Source of the DNA: Metellina segmentata
Taxonomy: Eukaryota; Arthropoda; Arachnida; Araneae; Tetragnathidae
DNA: 64,000 bases
Reading direction: 5' to 3'
Assembly (NCBI GenBank): GCA_947359465.1
Contig: OX375882.1
Span: forward strand, 56,170,509-56,234,508
Both the position numbers and the translations under genes were made by a program. The notes below the pieces were generated by a model that saw nothing but the letters and a program-made list of their open reading frames with translations, did no database searches and was not told the DNA's origin. Shown in pieces: positions 24,362-36,444 of this stretch (positions are counted from its first letter, which is position 1; each line of letters starts with the position of its first letter).

Positions 24362-25010
24362 TGGGTCTCGTACGGAATGTTATGAGCATTTTTTTAAGAT
24401 TAAGTAGAGCAGTACAAAAACATAAAAGAAAATTTTATTCAATCTCATAAGCCCCATTTTGTTTTATGACTTTTTACCATCTTTCTGGCAGCTGGAAAAT
24501 TCCTTTAAAAAAATCATTAGGCTGATTTGTAAAGTAGTTATTGAGGTGCTGGTTAGCAAGTCTCCAAAGAATTGAACTCCAGGCCGTTCAAAGAATTTTG
24601 AAGAAAACTGAAGCGGTGAAAATCTGAGGAGGCAACGTCTGGTGAACTAAACATCCCAATCATACTCAGACTTTCAGCGAAATGTGGGCCGATCATTGTA
24701 TGCTGGAAGACAACACCTCAACGATTGGTCAGTTCTGGCCTCTTTGCTTCGATTTCTGCTTTTAATACTGTCATTTAAGAACAGTATTTTTCTGAATTTA
24801 TTGTCTGATTTTGTGGCAACAATTCACAACAAACAATTCCTTTTAAGTTCCACCAAACAGAAAGCATTACTTTTTCGTCCAGAGCGGGCATCATCTTCCA
24901 ATGCTGAAATTTCCATGCTTAAATTAAACAAACCACATTCGAAATGTGGCCACAAAAACAGCACTATGTCATATACAGCACACATTTTACGACCAGTCTG
25001 ACTAACATTC
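24362..25010 (-). pseudogene. mariner transposase remnant
   Basis: Reading the minus strand and allowing stops and frameshifts, the translation shows KVMLSVWWNLKGIVCCELLP, TINSEKYCS, IEAKRPELTNR, GVVFQHTMIGPHFAESL, SDFHRFSFLQNSLNGLEFNS and FFKGIFQLPERW, the central and C-terminal parts of mariner transposase in the right order. The catalytic DNARPH-type motif is decayed. The outer end carries ATTCCGTACGAGACCCAGT, a mariner-type terminus. The N-terminal third is missing. It sits in an NRF1 intron. Confidence 0.85.
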
Positions 25011-25740
25011 CCCCCTTCTTAAAATAAAGAGCATAATATGATGAAACTGAACTTTCTGGTTCTCCATTCTTAGCACGGCAGTGAAAAAAAAATATTATGC
25101 CACAACACATGCTATAATTATGCAGCGTAAGCAGAAAAGACTGAATTTAAACATCTGCTTCAATCAAGGTCACTCCTTATCAGCCATAGCAAAATAACAA
25201 AGCTAGCTTCAATTTGAAATCGCACAGAACTTTCTGGATGACCCATTATTATACAAATATTCAGACAATATGTATTATGAAGAAATTTAATAAATTACAC
25301 TTTGTATAAAAATAATACAAACATCATAGTATAGAAAATAACAAACTCATGTTGTCTCAACTAAAAAAAAAATACTAGGATAGTAAAAAATAACCCGTCT
25401 TCAACCACACCAAGCAAAAAGCTTGAAAACAGCTGTTTTTAATTGATCAGAAAATGCAATTTTGTACACAAATTTTAGTACTACTTCTACAGTAAGGACA
25501 TTCCATAACAGTTAGCAAGTTTGCCATTGCACTGGTGAAGTTTAGAAAATCCAGAATGAGACAGCCCTCATTTATCTCATTTTCAATGTTCTAAATACAC
25601 ATTGGACCTACCACGATTTATATGATGAAAAATTCTTATCTACTTCTATATAAATTTTGCAAACCTTTCATAGTCTAAGTTTGAAAACGTGTCTCTTATA
25701 TCGAAGCAAACAAGAAATCAAGAGAAAATAATGCCCATAC

Positions 25741-25843
25741 CGACTAAACAGAAAGACTTTATCCCTGGGTAAGCCTTCCAATTGCTTAGCTGTCAACAAA
25801 ACTTTTGTGTCCCCAACATCACCGCCTTCAAAAGACATGTCCC
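25741..25843 (-). CDS. NRF1: Probable upstream N-terminal exon of NRF1
   Basis: A segment between acceptor TATATTTTCAG and donor CG|GTATGG is open in the frame that joins exon 22320-22148: the last two bases CG plus the first G give Arg before the ATG at 22319. From its own ATG (25838) it would add 33 residues, MSFEGGDVGDTKVLLTAKQL then EGLPRDKVFLFSR. The splice signals are good and codon use looks coding. I know no family counterpart of this segment, so it may be lineage-specific or an alternative first coding exon. Confidence 0.6.
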
Positions 25844-26184
25844 CTGAAAATATAGAATGTTAAGATTACAAAACACTGTATACATTCTTATATTACATGC
25901 AATACTGTACTATCAGCACTTCAACTGTCGAAATAGCTTGGAAATAGAATGCCAATTAAACAGAAAACATTTTCCATGGAAAAATACATAAAAACTGAAT
26001 GACGGAAAAATTTATGTTCAAATATTTGCCTCCCAAGAGGCTACTTGGGTCCAAGCAATTTGATTCAACTTCGGTTATCACAGCAGATTAACTGTGTTTG
26101 ATCTTGGAGGAATCCCAGTCAATATCTTCAAATTAAAGCAAAAAAAAAAAAAACTTGTTCTATACAGTTGCAAAACTATATTAA

Positions 26185-26950
26185 AACATTTATGGAATGT
26201 CCAGCAACATTTCCAAATTTCATGGAGTTATAAAATGTCAGGGTTATCATATAAATTATTTTAAGAAGTTTTTTACTATTACTTTTACAGAAAGAAATTC
26301 GACTGAATTTTTCTCGTCAAGCAGAATGCCAAAGGGGCGGAGTTTACGGGCAGAACGGATGGTGGGGGTTGTCAGCTAGAGTCTGGCGGAAGCCAGTTGG
26401 CATTGAGCCATTGCAGCACACGGAGTGTCGAGCAGCGTTACACCATAAATTTTATGTAAAACCAAACAAATCCTCTACCAAGACGCATGCCATGTTATAT
26501 GAAGCCTATGGGAAGGATTTTTTGTCAAGTGTTTAGGTGGCACAAAGCCTTCAAAGACGGAAAACAGGACCTCGATGACAAGAAAGCCTTCAAAGTGACT
26601 CGGTTCATGGCAAAACACAACGCTGCCGCAACCACCATACAGCCCCGATCTGACACCACCGGACTTTTTTCTACTTCCTCGGTTAAAATTCAGCTTAAAT
26701 GGTCATCGTTTTGACAGTATGGAGAACTTGCAGAAAAAACTTAGTTATATATTATATTAAACTTAGTAATATTATTAACGCGCGTTCTGAACAGCATTCC
26801 AGGCGGGCATCAATGGGTGGCAGAGTCGTTGACAACGGTGTATAAATGTAGCAGAAGGCTATTCTGAAGAATAATAAGTGTCTGTAAAATTATCTTCAAA
26901 TAAACTAACTTTCTGGAATCAGCCTCATTACTTTCTGGACAGACCTTGTA
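26185..26950 (+). pseudogene. Internally deleted mariner element
   Basis: Near 26420-26600 the translation gives KPNKSSTKTHAMLYEAYGKD, FRWHKAFKDGKQDLDD (with a stop and frameshift), the N-terminal domain of mariner transposase; near 26640-26730 PYSPDLTPPDFFLLPRLKF, SLNGHRFDSMENLQKKL, the C-terminal part. The middle is absent. The right end reads, in inverse, TACAAGGTCTGTCCAGAAAG, a typical mariner terminus; the left end TATGGAATGTCCAGCAAC is a diverged match. Located in an NRF1 intron. Confidence 0.85.
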
Positions 26951-27354
26951 TGTAGCAAAGGTGAAAATTAACTGTAGCCACACAACAACAGAATGTTCGA
27001 ATGTGGCGACTAAAAAATTTTGCTAGTCGACACTTTCTTAAAAACATTAGTTTATATGGTAGAACCTCGTGTAGTTTACGTTTCTTCTTCAGAGGACAGT
27101 AATTTTTTTTAAACGAAAGGAAAAAGCATGGAGACACACACATATATATAATGTGTGCATTCTAAAAAAATATTTGAACACTTGTTAAGTGGCCACTGCT
27201 AATCAGGAGAAAAGCAAAGTTGGTGAAAATTGTAGGTTGAGGATTGGGTACTGAATTTGTATAAGAGAAGAAAAGGAACAAAAGTACAGCTTTGATATAA
27301 GTATATTTTTTTGTGCAGTGAGGTATGGCAGGTACAGGGAACCCATCATAAAAA

Positions 27355-27675
27355 CTAGTAACTGCGTTGCCCGTGCCGTAAGGTTAACGGTCCTTTTCAG
27401 TGCCAAACAATTATAGTTCAACAAGACGCTTGCACTACAACTTTTGACAACTCAATGAAATAGAGTGGAAGGCTTGAGTGCTGGGGAAATGCACACACAA
27501 TTAACATGCTGAGTATTCAATTTCCAAAACAGTGCTCACATTCAGAGTCAAAATTTGCTCAAAGCTTTCATTTGAATGCTGATTCCAAGGGTGCTGTATA
27601 TATCTTTTCTGCAGATTTAGATTTGAAAAAAATATATATATATTTTGGAATATCATATTTTGTAAACAATCCCTT
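27355..27675 (-). repeat. Repeat family R1 with CTAG-T end (copy 1)
   Basis: About 290 of these bases recur at 54238-54552: GGTCCTTTTCAG at the start, AACAATTATAGTTCAACAAG, ATTCAATTTCCAAA, TCAAAATTTGCTCAAA, then GGAATATCATATTTTGTAAA and CAATCCCTT. On the minus strand it ends GCCCGTGCCG..CAGTTACTAG then T, similar to the terminus at 61040, so it may be another Helitron-like family. Confidence 0.6.
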
Positions 27676-27700
27676 CTAGGACACATGCCTTCATTGATGC

Positions 27701-28031
27701 GGCCGACCAACCGGTATAGTGGTTAAGGTGTTATCCTCTAGATCGGAAGGTTCCTGGTTCGAATCCGGGCCCGGGCATGGATGTTTGTTAACGTATGGTG
27801 TAGAGGCGGCTGGTGCACCTTAAATCTGTCGTGGCCGAAAGTCCTCACGTTGGGTTGGCATGGAAGTTTGGAGAGTGGGGTGCCAGCTCAGGTGTTGCTT
27901 CGTCATCTGACCGTGGTTCAAAATTACGAGGTGTTGTCCTCGAATCTTTCCCTTAAGGGTCTGATTCCGGACCGTCGTCAATAGCCCGTTGTGTTGCTCT
28001 AGTACGACGTTAACTAAAATTACAATTACCA
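27701..28031 (+). repeat. tRNA-derived SINE, SINE-A, complete, with target duplication
   Basis: The head has tRNA A-box (GGTATAGTGGTTAAGG) and B-box (GGTTCGAATCC) words; body includes GGTGCACCTTAAATCTGTCG, GGAAGTTTGGAGAGTGGGG and TTCAAAATTACGAGGTG; the end is GTTAACTAAAATTACAATTACC. The 11 bases TTCATTGATGC flank both sides. It is inserted in a Helitron-like H1 element whose sequence continues at 28043. Confidence 0.92.
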
Positions 28032-28126
28032 TTCATTGATGCGAGCATAGGTTCGCTGCACGAACCTATGAGGATTGCAAATCAATCCTCCGGGGGCTGG
28101 CGAGCTTCAGCGAGCAGGCCCCCTAG
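28032..28126 (+). mobile_element. Hairpin-rich Helitron-like 3' terminus (family H1, copy 2)
   Basis: Hairpins in order: ATAGGTTCG-CTGCA-CGAACCTAT, AGGATTG-CAAAT-CAATCCT, and GCGAGCTTCAGCGAGC enclosed by GGGGGCTG and AGGCCCCC, ending CCCCCTAG then T. Same plan as copies at 16385 and 52792, but the stems have other sequences. Confidence 0.6.
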
Positions 28127-28401
28127 TATGTATCTTAAAATTCCGTTAATGTCATTTAATTTCATTGATTATAATTTTTTTTATAATTTTCAGTTTTATG
28201 TAAATTTGAAGAATTAAAATGGTTCATTTGATTTTAGTCACGACCCAGAGTGAAGTCACATCATGGTGTAAATAAGTTTCAGGGTATTCGTTTATTTTGG
28301 ATACATTTATATCAGTATAAGTAGCTTTTTTTAAGGAATCGGGATTAATTAAATTGAAATTCTTGTGGGAAATTTTCAATTATAAAAACGTCCCTTATGA
28401 C

Positions 28402-29612
28402 TAGGCCAACTTTTTGCAACAAATGCAACTTTTTTTCACACGTTCTATGCTGCATGTAAAGTATTAAAACCAAAATTCCTTCTTCATGGAGTGTGTTGTA
28501 AATGAGTTATAACCGCAACATAAATGCAACTTTTTAAAATTTAGCTCAAAATTTAATTACTATAAAATTAATATTAATCTTGCGAACGCCGAAATATTGC
28601 AAGTACTTAAACACATTTGTTGGTACTCTAGATAATCCAGAGGAAAATTGCTTGCAGTTTGCGAGGCGAGTGTCGAACATCAATATGTTGTTCGCCTTGC
28701 AGATGACATTTTAAAATCTCTGAATGTTAAGCAAAAGGATTCTGCTCTTCTGCTATTCAATAGAGCGCATTATATGACTGCAGCTGGAAGGTGTTTTATC
28801 CATGATTGCTCCAAGTTACTTGCGTGGCACACTTGTTTCACAAATGCAGAAAAGTCGGTGGATTTTACACAAAAGTGGCCAATTTCATCGCTTGTATAAG
28901 GCAGTCACGATACAAAACAGCTCCGAAAAGTTGCTTTTCAGAGCATCGGCCAACTGCCTGAGCTAATAGTCACATGCTGGGCTATGTGGCTTCGGACGAC
29001 CACCTTCCCACTGTTAAGGACATTGTAAGCAGTTGTAGTGGCGACTGCATTTAGTGTATCGCGAAAAAAAGCTGTATGCGACCGAAAGCTGCCAAAAAGT
29101 TCGCTGAAAATCAAATGCAACTATGAATGTTCGATTTATCTTGTAGAAAAATCGGAATAGAAAGCGTACAACATCGAGACAGCATATGAAGATATCAGAT
29201 CGACGGAAAAGATCTTTGTAACCTTAAAGCATATCTTAAAAAAACGATTTGAAAATAATAATGACCTGACTGTTATTGCTACACTTCCTCAAGATGATTT
29301 TCACCCAAGTCAGTATTTGCTACTGCAACAATGTCAGGCAACATCAGTCTCTGTTGAGAGCAGTTTTTCAATGTTTAAGTAATGACTGGCCAATGATCAG
29401 CCATTCAACAACATCAACGTTCTTCTGTATTTAATAATGTAATTTCATTCATGTACTGTTGTGCATTAATAAAATAGTCAATAAATTTTGAAAATCCATT
29501 TTTTTATGAATAATTTATTTTAGATTTTAGTGTATCAAAAATAAATGCAACTTCAAGGAATGACAAGTGAAACTTTTCCCCATTTTTACTGCAACAAAAA
29601 TGTGTTGCCCTA
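28402..29612 (+). mobile_element. hAT-type transposon remnant with TAGGGCAAC-like ends (family M6, copy 1)
   Basis: Left end TAGGCCAACTTTTTGCAAC, right end GCAACAAAAATGTGTTGCCCTA. Flanking octamers CTTATGAC and CTGATGAC differ at one base. The interior retains fragments of a transposase: YMTAAGRCFIHDCSKLLAWH, then LPELIVTCWAMWLR, ATLPQDDFHPSQYLLLQQCQ and SVESSFSMFK, interrupted by stops. The pattern of these blocks resembles hAT transposases of the group related to CGGBP1-like proteins. The 5' coding part is missing here but partly kept in copy 2 (57662). In an NRF1 intron. Confidence 0.8.
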
Positions 29613-29980
29613 CTGATGACATAAAAAAAAATATGTATACATCAAAGCTGTACCAAAATAAAAATTGATTTTGCACAACTACCAAAATTAGATCTTAAAG
29701 AGATTATATTAGAGCACATTCAACAGATAAATTACACACAGTATAAAACAATCGGTCACAAGGAAAATTTTTTTTGAGTTGATCACCCACAAGTAATTAT
29801 TTTGGGTTGTGATACTATTTCAGCCCTTTCATAATGTTTGAATTGTTAAAGATATTGTTAAGACAAATAAAAACCAACCATAAAACCCCCAGAAAAATAT
29901 GCTTTTAGAATGTTATAAGATTTTACATGATAAGTAGAGTTTGAAGACATTAGGATGGTTAAAAAAAAAAAGTAGCCAAC

Positions 29981-30048
29981 CAGAGACAAGAAGACCAATC
30001 TTGGGGATCTCTTCCACCGATACTTTTTGCATTCTGGAAGCTCCACAG
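29981..30048 (-). CDS. Possible far-upstream NRF1 exon (weak)
   Basis: After acceptor CTCCTTCACAG a segment with ATG at 30032 reads MQKVSVEEIPKIGLLVS plus one base, which would join in phase with 25843. The proposed donor G|GTTGGC is poor. A coding or leader exon here is possible but not secure. Confidence 0.25.
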
Positions 30049-30594
30049 CTGTGAAGGAGAAAACGAAAGAAAATAGAAAATATTCTCATGCAAAAACAAT
30101 AAAATAATAAATAAAGGTAATTTTAATCTGTGGATTCAGACAAAATTGGTCATTTATGAAGGCACATTAATTTCCAGTTAAGTACCTATCAAACTCAAAT
30201 TTTTAAACTTGAACAGCAAATGGAAACTCAAATGTCCTAAATAGAACAATACAAGCAGCAAATAAGCAATATTCTCAATGGTTGAAAAAGATTTAAAACA
30301 AAGACATACTATATCCTGGATTTTATTTCAAATAAGATAGGATAAAAGAAGTTAAGTATAATAGTTTCTTATACCAAAAAGATAGGAAACATAACGTTTA
30401 CACCAAACTATTACAAATAATGATATTTTCTAAATCTTAAATGAGCAATTGAAGAATATTAAAAAAAAAGGTAACAGAAACATGAAATAAAAACTTCAAA
30501 CACATACAAAAAAAGTAGAAACTTATTTGTCAATAATATAATATTAAGTTTCAAACAAGAATAAGAAAATGTTTTCAAAACAAAATGCAAATGT

Positions 30595-30645
30595 TGTTTT
30601 CGGTTTGACGGAAGGGTTGTAATTGGCCAAACACAATAAGGCAGG
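30595..30645 (-). repeat. SINE-C tail fragment
   Basis: TTTCGGTTTGACGGAAGGGT then TGTAATTGGCCAAACACA resembles, in inverse, the SINE-C tail with its GGCCAAATATG word. Confidence 0.35.
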
Positions 30646-30732
30646 GGAGGAAAGAGCACCTGGGTACCTTAGGGTTGCAATGCTCTTAAACACCTCAAGA
30701 TCTGCCCTTCAGGGTACAAAAGCAAATAAATA

Positions 30733-31250
30733 CACTACCCTACAATAATGGACCTGACGCCAGCGGATTTGCATAAAATCTGACTACTTGTAAAGGGGTG
30801 TTTTTCGTAGTATGGCCTGGGACCTTTGCTTTGCATGTTGTTCCTGGTAAATTGAATGTCGACGCCTACATGAACAGGACAGTCAGGTTCTTCCTACACT
30901 CGGGCAATTTTATGAAATGGACGAATGTTAATCTCAGGACAACAATGCTCCATGTCATGTTGCAGCCTCTGACAAGCAGTGGTATCAATACATGGATGTA
31001 AAACGTCTTCCCCGGCCTGCTCAGAGTCCTGACCTAAACCCCATAGAACATTTCTGGGACAAGTTAGAACAAAGCTTAGACCAGGGAACACAGTCTGAAA
31101 TCTACAGATGAGCTGGCAACATTTTTATATCAGGAATGGACACAAATACACATAGCTCTGTATATCAAAGCCTTATTAAAAGTACGCCCAGAAAATCTTT
31201 CCCTTATAAAATCACATCTTGCTGTCTGGTTCATTATTGTAGCATAATGT
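30733..31250 (+). pseudogene. Tc1-like transposase, internally deleted (copy 1)
   Basis: The ends share CTACAATAATGGACC (left) and, inverted, CTACAATAATGAACC (right). Inside, the translation reads [27 protein letters not shown], then with frame changes MDVKRLPRPAQSPDLNPIEH and FWDKLEQSL, the C-terminal half of a Tc1 transposase including the NPIEH(F/L)W signature with the third catalytic acid. The N-terminal half is gone. A related copy in opposite orientation is at 59480-60048. In an NRF1 intron. Confidence 0.85.
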
Positions 31251-32580
31251 ATATAAAATCATAACAAAACCTCAGATGGCCACAAATCAACCAAGTTCTT
31301 ATCTTAAATATCGTTTGGACCAATAAAGAACTTCTCAAGATGTTGGGAAACAGAGGTTGTTTGTTTCCTTACATGCACATAAGCATGCATCTGAACAAAT
31401 TCAAATTCTAGCATAGTCAAAAACAATTGATTGGGTCTCGTTTTGAAAGTTCAATAGATAAATGCAAATTAAGAATAACATGAAATTGCAGAAGAGGACA
31501 AGAAATTTTTCAGGCTTCCCAAGGCATGAGATTTGTGTCGCATTTCAGTACTTAGAATTAAGTAACAGAAGGTTATGAATATTTCGACTTTAGCTGGAAC
31601 CTTAACAACTCACAGAAAATTCAGGAATACAGGTGAAAGTTTAATACAAGTTTTCAAAATTATTGGAGGTGCAAAAAATGTCCTAAATTCTTTCCTCGTA
31701 AGTTCTTGCTGTTTTCAGACTACGTAATGAAAGAAAATACAGTCCTGATTTGAACTTCAAGCACGACGAGAATGTGCAATGAATGACTAAAGGATATTTT
31801 TACTTGATCTGCGAGACAACTGGAACATTATCAACTAAAAAAACTCTTGGAACAAATTTTGCATGTGGAAGTGATTCTAAGATATTTTTCTATGTCTTGG
31901 TTAGCTGCTCAAGTTAATTTTTACCACAAAAGGGCAAATAGACCTTCAATGTTTTGAAATAATATCCCCAGTTCCTCAAGGTCAAAACAGTTCATTTAAA
32001 TATATAAATCCGCAGTTACAATTGACACTAAAGTCATTCTCGAGAAACAAAATCTATGCACATGCATAGCATTACTACAAATCACATTTCCAGAATAAAT
32101 AATGTTTTGATAAATATCGAGCATTTTCACAGAAATGTTAAAATTTAACTAACTTTTTATCTAAAATTTTTTATTTAAAATTTGACAAACGTTGGATGTT
32201 TTATCAGCATGTTTCTAAATTTTAATTTTGAACATTTAAAAAAAATGCTGAAACAAACAGAAATTTCCACGTAAGATACCATGTCTACATACAAGTCAGG
32301 TAATTTGAATTTTCCAATGAAAAAAGTAACAATTTGACTTCATTTTAAAGTTCATTCAATTTTTTTTATCAACGATTCTGAACAAAAATGGAAACTAACA
32401 TACAGGGCCACAAGATAAGAGGAAGTACTTTACCTGATAACTGGAGCATCATTATGAATATCTTATAAGAAAACGGAAAGAATAGACTTCACAAACACGA
32501 AATATATCCGTTTTAAGGCAGTGGCAAAGTTAACCATCCTTTTTAAAACACAGAAAATGCCGGTTTTTCAATCGTAGATT
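31251..32580. other. AT-rich intronic sequence of NRF1
   Basis: No gene or repeat family is recognised. Confidence 0.4.
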
Positions 32581-32817
32581 GCCGAAATTCATTATCGATC
32601 GGTTGCACATATATACGTAGACAGCTAAACGTAAGCAAGAAGCGTTGGCTATGCCTACTTGTGCCAGCATATTTGAATGAATTTCAAAGAAGGTGATGAA
32701 TTTTGACCAAAGAAAATTAAAATCCTCTTGATCAGCAAACGCCCACTTTTCGGCTTTACAGCTGAGCTTTTATTTATGATGTTAAATCGGGAAAACTGAG
32801 CACCTCCATTGAGCAGT

Positions 32818-33107
32818 ATGTGTGTGCGTCTGCGCCAAATTCCCTTGTTAGATCACTCTTCGGTGTTGGTAGTAAGAGGTCAGCTTTCCGAGCAGCCACG
32901 ACATTTTCACACAGCACGACGAATGGTAAGTACCCGCCATACACTGTTATTCATGTTAGATATCCATCACTTTCCGCTGTCCATGTTTCCGTAGTTTAAG
33001 TTTGCAAAATCATTCATAATCCTGCATTTCAGGCAAGCCCTTCCTCGTTGCATCACCAATCGCCATTTTGTTTTCTGCGACTGCGCTGTAGCAATTTGAA
33101 AGTGTGA
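32818..33107 (+). CDS. Possible small spliced gene with mitochondrial-type presequence (uncertain)
   Basis: An ATG at 32818 opens MCVRLRQIPLLDHSSVLVVR, then GQLSEQPRHFHTARRM, rich in Arg and hydroxylated residues and without acidic residues near the start, like a mitochondrial targeting peptide ending FHTARRM. A strong donor ATG|GTAAGT follows at 32926. The nearest acceptor, TGCATTTCAG at 33032, gives 24 further codons to a TGA at 33105 (60 residues in all); the real second exon may instead lie further on. I do not recognise the product. Lies opposite to, and within, the putative NRF1 first intron. Confidence 0.25.
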
Positions 33108-33224
33108 TTTGGATATGTCCCATTTTAACTACGAGTTTCATTAAAAAACACTGCTTGAGCACACCTAAGGGCATATTTGGGACATTTTCCCGGTTAGAAT
33201 GGGGTATAAAAAAGTAAAACTTAC

Positions 33225-33400
33225 CTTAAAACACTCAGAAATTTACTGAGTCGTTATGCGCGCGACAGTCAAAAAGATTTTACTCTGAGCAGGTAATGGC
33301 ATGGCGCAAAACCGAGGTTTTCAACCTTGCAGCTGTAAATTTCGACCAAGGCAGCCGATCGATAGCGTAGAAACACAGCAGCGCCATCTTCTGTTCGCAT
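33225..33400 (-). other. Candidate 5' leader exon of NRF1
   Basis: TTTTAAG|GTAAGTTTTAC on the minus strand is a near-ideal donor at 33224, preceded by GC-richer sequence including the AAGATGGCGCTGCTG word. No long frame is present, so it would be a non-coding leader; the start given is a guess. Confidence 0.4.
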
Positions 33401-33420
33401 TAAAAACAAACATCGTTACA

Positions 33421-36070
33421 AAACTGTTATTAATATAATAAATAACAAAAAAGTAACGATAATTAAAATAATTGATCGGGAGGTTGGAGAAATAAATGAG
33501 CAATTAAAATAAATAGTTCTTGAGAAGTAATTCCGACGATACACTTTTGGACTTCAAGGATAAAAGGACCACAAATATGACATTTCTTACATAACTACTT
33601 TATTTCGTAAGTCTCCAAAAATAATTTTCAAACGCTTTTAATTTAAATTGTGACATTAAATTTAACGAAGTTCGATTTCTATGATTATGCAAATATTTGT
33701 TTCATGTGGTTGCCATAGTTTCTCATACAACATTCGTGCTATAATTTTCAAATATTATTGCAGCATCACAGTTCGGTGCGTGTGTCTGCAGGTTTATTTA
33801 TGTTTTTAAAACGATCTCTACAACTTTTATGCCTGTTTGATTTTTAATTTGAAACAAAAGAGGTAATTCTTTTTTGGTTTGGTTCAGGGCAATTTTATTT
33901 GTGATTTTTTTCATTTTAATAATGTAAATAACGTATTTTCAAAACGGATTCTTTAGTGTTATTTGTAAATACATTTGTGATTTTAAACATTTGTGTAGTC
34001 ATGCTTCAAAAGTAAATTTTTTTTCCAGTGTGGGTGGTGTGTTACTCAAAAGCAAAATGCGTGTTTTGCGCGAACTTTGACAAAAAATATTTTGTTTTGT
34101 TTAACTTTCAATTTATTATTTGGCAGATCAAGAATTTTTAAGGGGATAGTGTTTTATTTTAAAGTTTTGAGCTCATTGTTTCAAAATCATATCAATCTTA
34201 TTGAACAGAAATTTATTATGTTTGAATTGTTGATTAGATGTGGATTTTTTTAAATTGAAAATTAAGATGCAATACATATTTTTAAACAAATATATGCTTA
34301 TTGTTTATAAATGAAAAAAGTTTTTTTGGGTAGCTCACTTCTAGGTATGGCACTTTTTCTAAATGGTCAGGTCAGATATTGCCAATAACACATTTAGCGT
34401 TCTAAGGTGTGTTAAAGTTTGTTTCTGTGTTCAATTTTTTACTGCACAAGAATTAATTACACTATCACCTGCAGCTTAAAGTTTATTTTAAGATTCTGGC
34501 ATAAGTTAATCTTAGAAACTATCAATTACCTCCTCGTAACTGCCAAAAATAATTTTTCCCCCTTCAGCACCTTTGGAAAATGTTAACTCCTAGGTTTCTG
34601 TGGAAAATACTGTAATATGAGAATATTACAGCAATCTTTGAAGTTACTTCATGCGTTTTCCCATGTATTTAATTGGCAATATTTTTATATTTGCATATGA
34701 AATGTCAAATTTGACAGTCAAATTAAGTACTTTTATCTATTTAGAGTAAGTTTTGAGATCATAGAAGGGAATGATTCTGAACTATTGCACTCTAAAGATT
34801 GTAGTATGTAATCTTAAAAGAACAATAACATACTCCAAGAAAAAAATTGTTTTTTAAAGAATATATTACACACTTCAAAGAATGTTACTACCATAAAAGA
34901 ATGCATGAGACAATCCAAAGAATATTTATAAATATTAACATACAGTTTAAAAATATATTTTTAAAATTTTGTTTTCAAAATGGTTGCAGTCTCTTAAAAC
35001 CATGATAAAGCTTAGAAAAAATAAATTAGTTTTTTGAATGTTGTATGAAATGATGTGATATATTATTGTTTCTTGTATTGCTTATGTTAAGGTTCTGGAG
35101 AATCAGTGTTAGTTAATTTGTCTTTAATCATGTGATAATCAGTATTTATCCTTTTAGGCTAAAATTCTTAATGATTTTTCATCTAGTTTTTGGCAAAATA
35201 ATCAAGTAAATGGGTGCTTTATAAAAAAAAAAATTGCTGATTTAAGTGATCTTGTTGACATTTTATCCCATTCATTCTTTTAATTATAAAAAAGCAGCTT
35301 CAAATGATTTCTTAAAATCTGAGTCCCATTTTCACCAATCTGGAAAAATATTTTCCCCTTGTTGATGTTTGTTGCTGTGGTTTTAGTAGAAGTGAAAATG
35401 AGCTTTTCCATGTTTAAAATCTTGCTGTAGAATATAAAAAGATTTCTCTTGAAAATCTGTTTATGGTTTTGGTCCTGTTTTGCAATTCTAGACTGGGACG
35501 AAAACTTGCAGTTTAAAAAGGCACACTTAAAATATTCACCGCAATGTTTTAGTTAATAAAATTTAAACATGCAATTTTATATGGAAACAGTCAGAAGATG
35601 CAACCATCATTTGTTTTATTATTTGTTCAAAAAATAAAGAATTACAGTTTGGCAGGGAAACTAAAAATATACATTGAATTTCAATGGTATTGTTTTGCCA
35701 AAAAAGAGGATCAATACGCGATTTCTCTTTTTCCTTTGTGCCTCTAAAAAAATTGCAATTTTCAATTTAATTTTAGTTTTTTTTTAATACATTTATTTGT
35801 TGCTTTTGGGAAAACAAATGTCTTTTTTATTCAGCCTTTTCAAGTAATTTTTAGGTCACTAAAATCATAATCCTAAACATGAGAACTTGCATTATTTATC
35901 TTTAACTGCATAATCCACAATTGACAAAATAAGTTGAAAAATTATGGCAGTGTGCTAGAAAAAGTTTCTGATCTTGGGCGATGCTCATAGCTGTGTGTCG
36001 AGCCTTCATCAGGGGTTTTGGGTTGGTAATCGATTTCTAAAGCCCATATCTTTGAGAGAACTTTGCATAG
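33421..36070. other. AT-rich intergenic stretch
   Basis: No gene, tRNA or repeat family is recognised over about 2.6 kb. Confidence 0.45.
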
Positions 36071-36444
36071 TAGGGGAGAGTGGGGATGAATGGGACAAAT
36101 TTCACACATTTTTATTAATATTGCAGAAATTTTACATTTTTCAATTAAGTGACAATATTTATACTAATATTTGAACTGTTAGTTACATATAAATAAATGC
36201 ATTCAATCAATTTTCTATCATTTTAAATTACAAGAATATTTTTTATGAGTGCAAGTATATTGTCCCATTCATCCTCATGAAGGGGATGAATGGGACAGGT
36301 AAAAAATAAGTTAGAAATTGAAAAAACCTCAATTTTTTTATTTAATATTGCATTTATTTAAACTTGATAACAAATGTGGAAAAAGACATTTCCATTTTTC
36401 CAAAGAAAAAAGCGTTTAAAGTGAAAAAAAAAAGTTAGTTTGCT

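Larger units (their letters stand above)
32581..33420. promoter_or_regulatory. Putative NRF1 promoter region
   Basis: CpG and GC content rise here compared with both sides. Words include CTGCGCC (32829), CAAAATGGCG in reverse at 33060-33072 and AAGATGGCGCTGCTG in reverse at 33379-33395 (both like YY1/initiator elements), CGACTGCGCTGTAG (33076) and ATGCGCGCGACAG (33255), loosely like an NRF1 half site. A strong minus-strand donor lies at 33224 and a strong plus-strand donor at 32926, so transcripts may start in both directions. Confidence 0.45.

Noticed and set aside
24684..25001. 105-codon plus-strand open frame
   Set aside because: It is the complement of a mariner transposase remnant, which gives a much better match on the minus strand.
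27781..27984. A 67-codon frame (FVNVWCRGGWCTLNLSW...) found again at 40796 and 63765 inverted
   Set aside because: It lies entirely in the SINE-A body and recurs only because the SINE does; the opposite-strand frame is also open. Not a gene.
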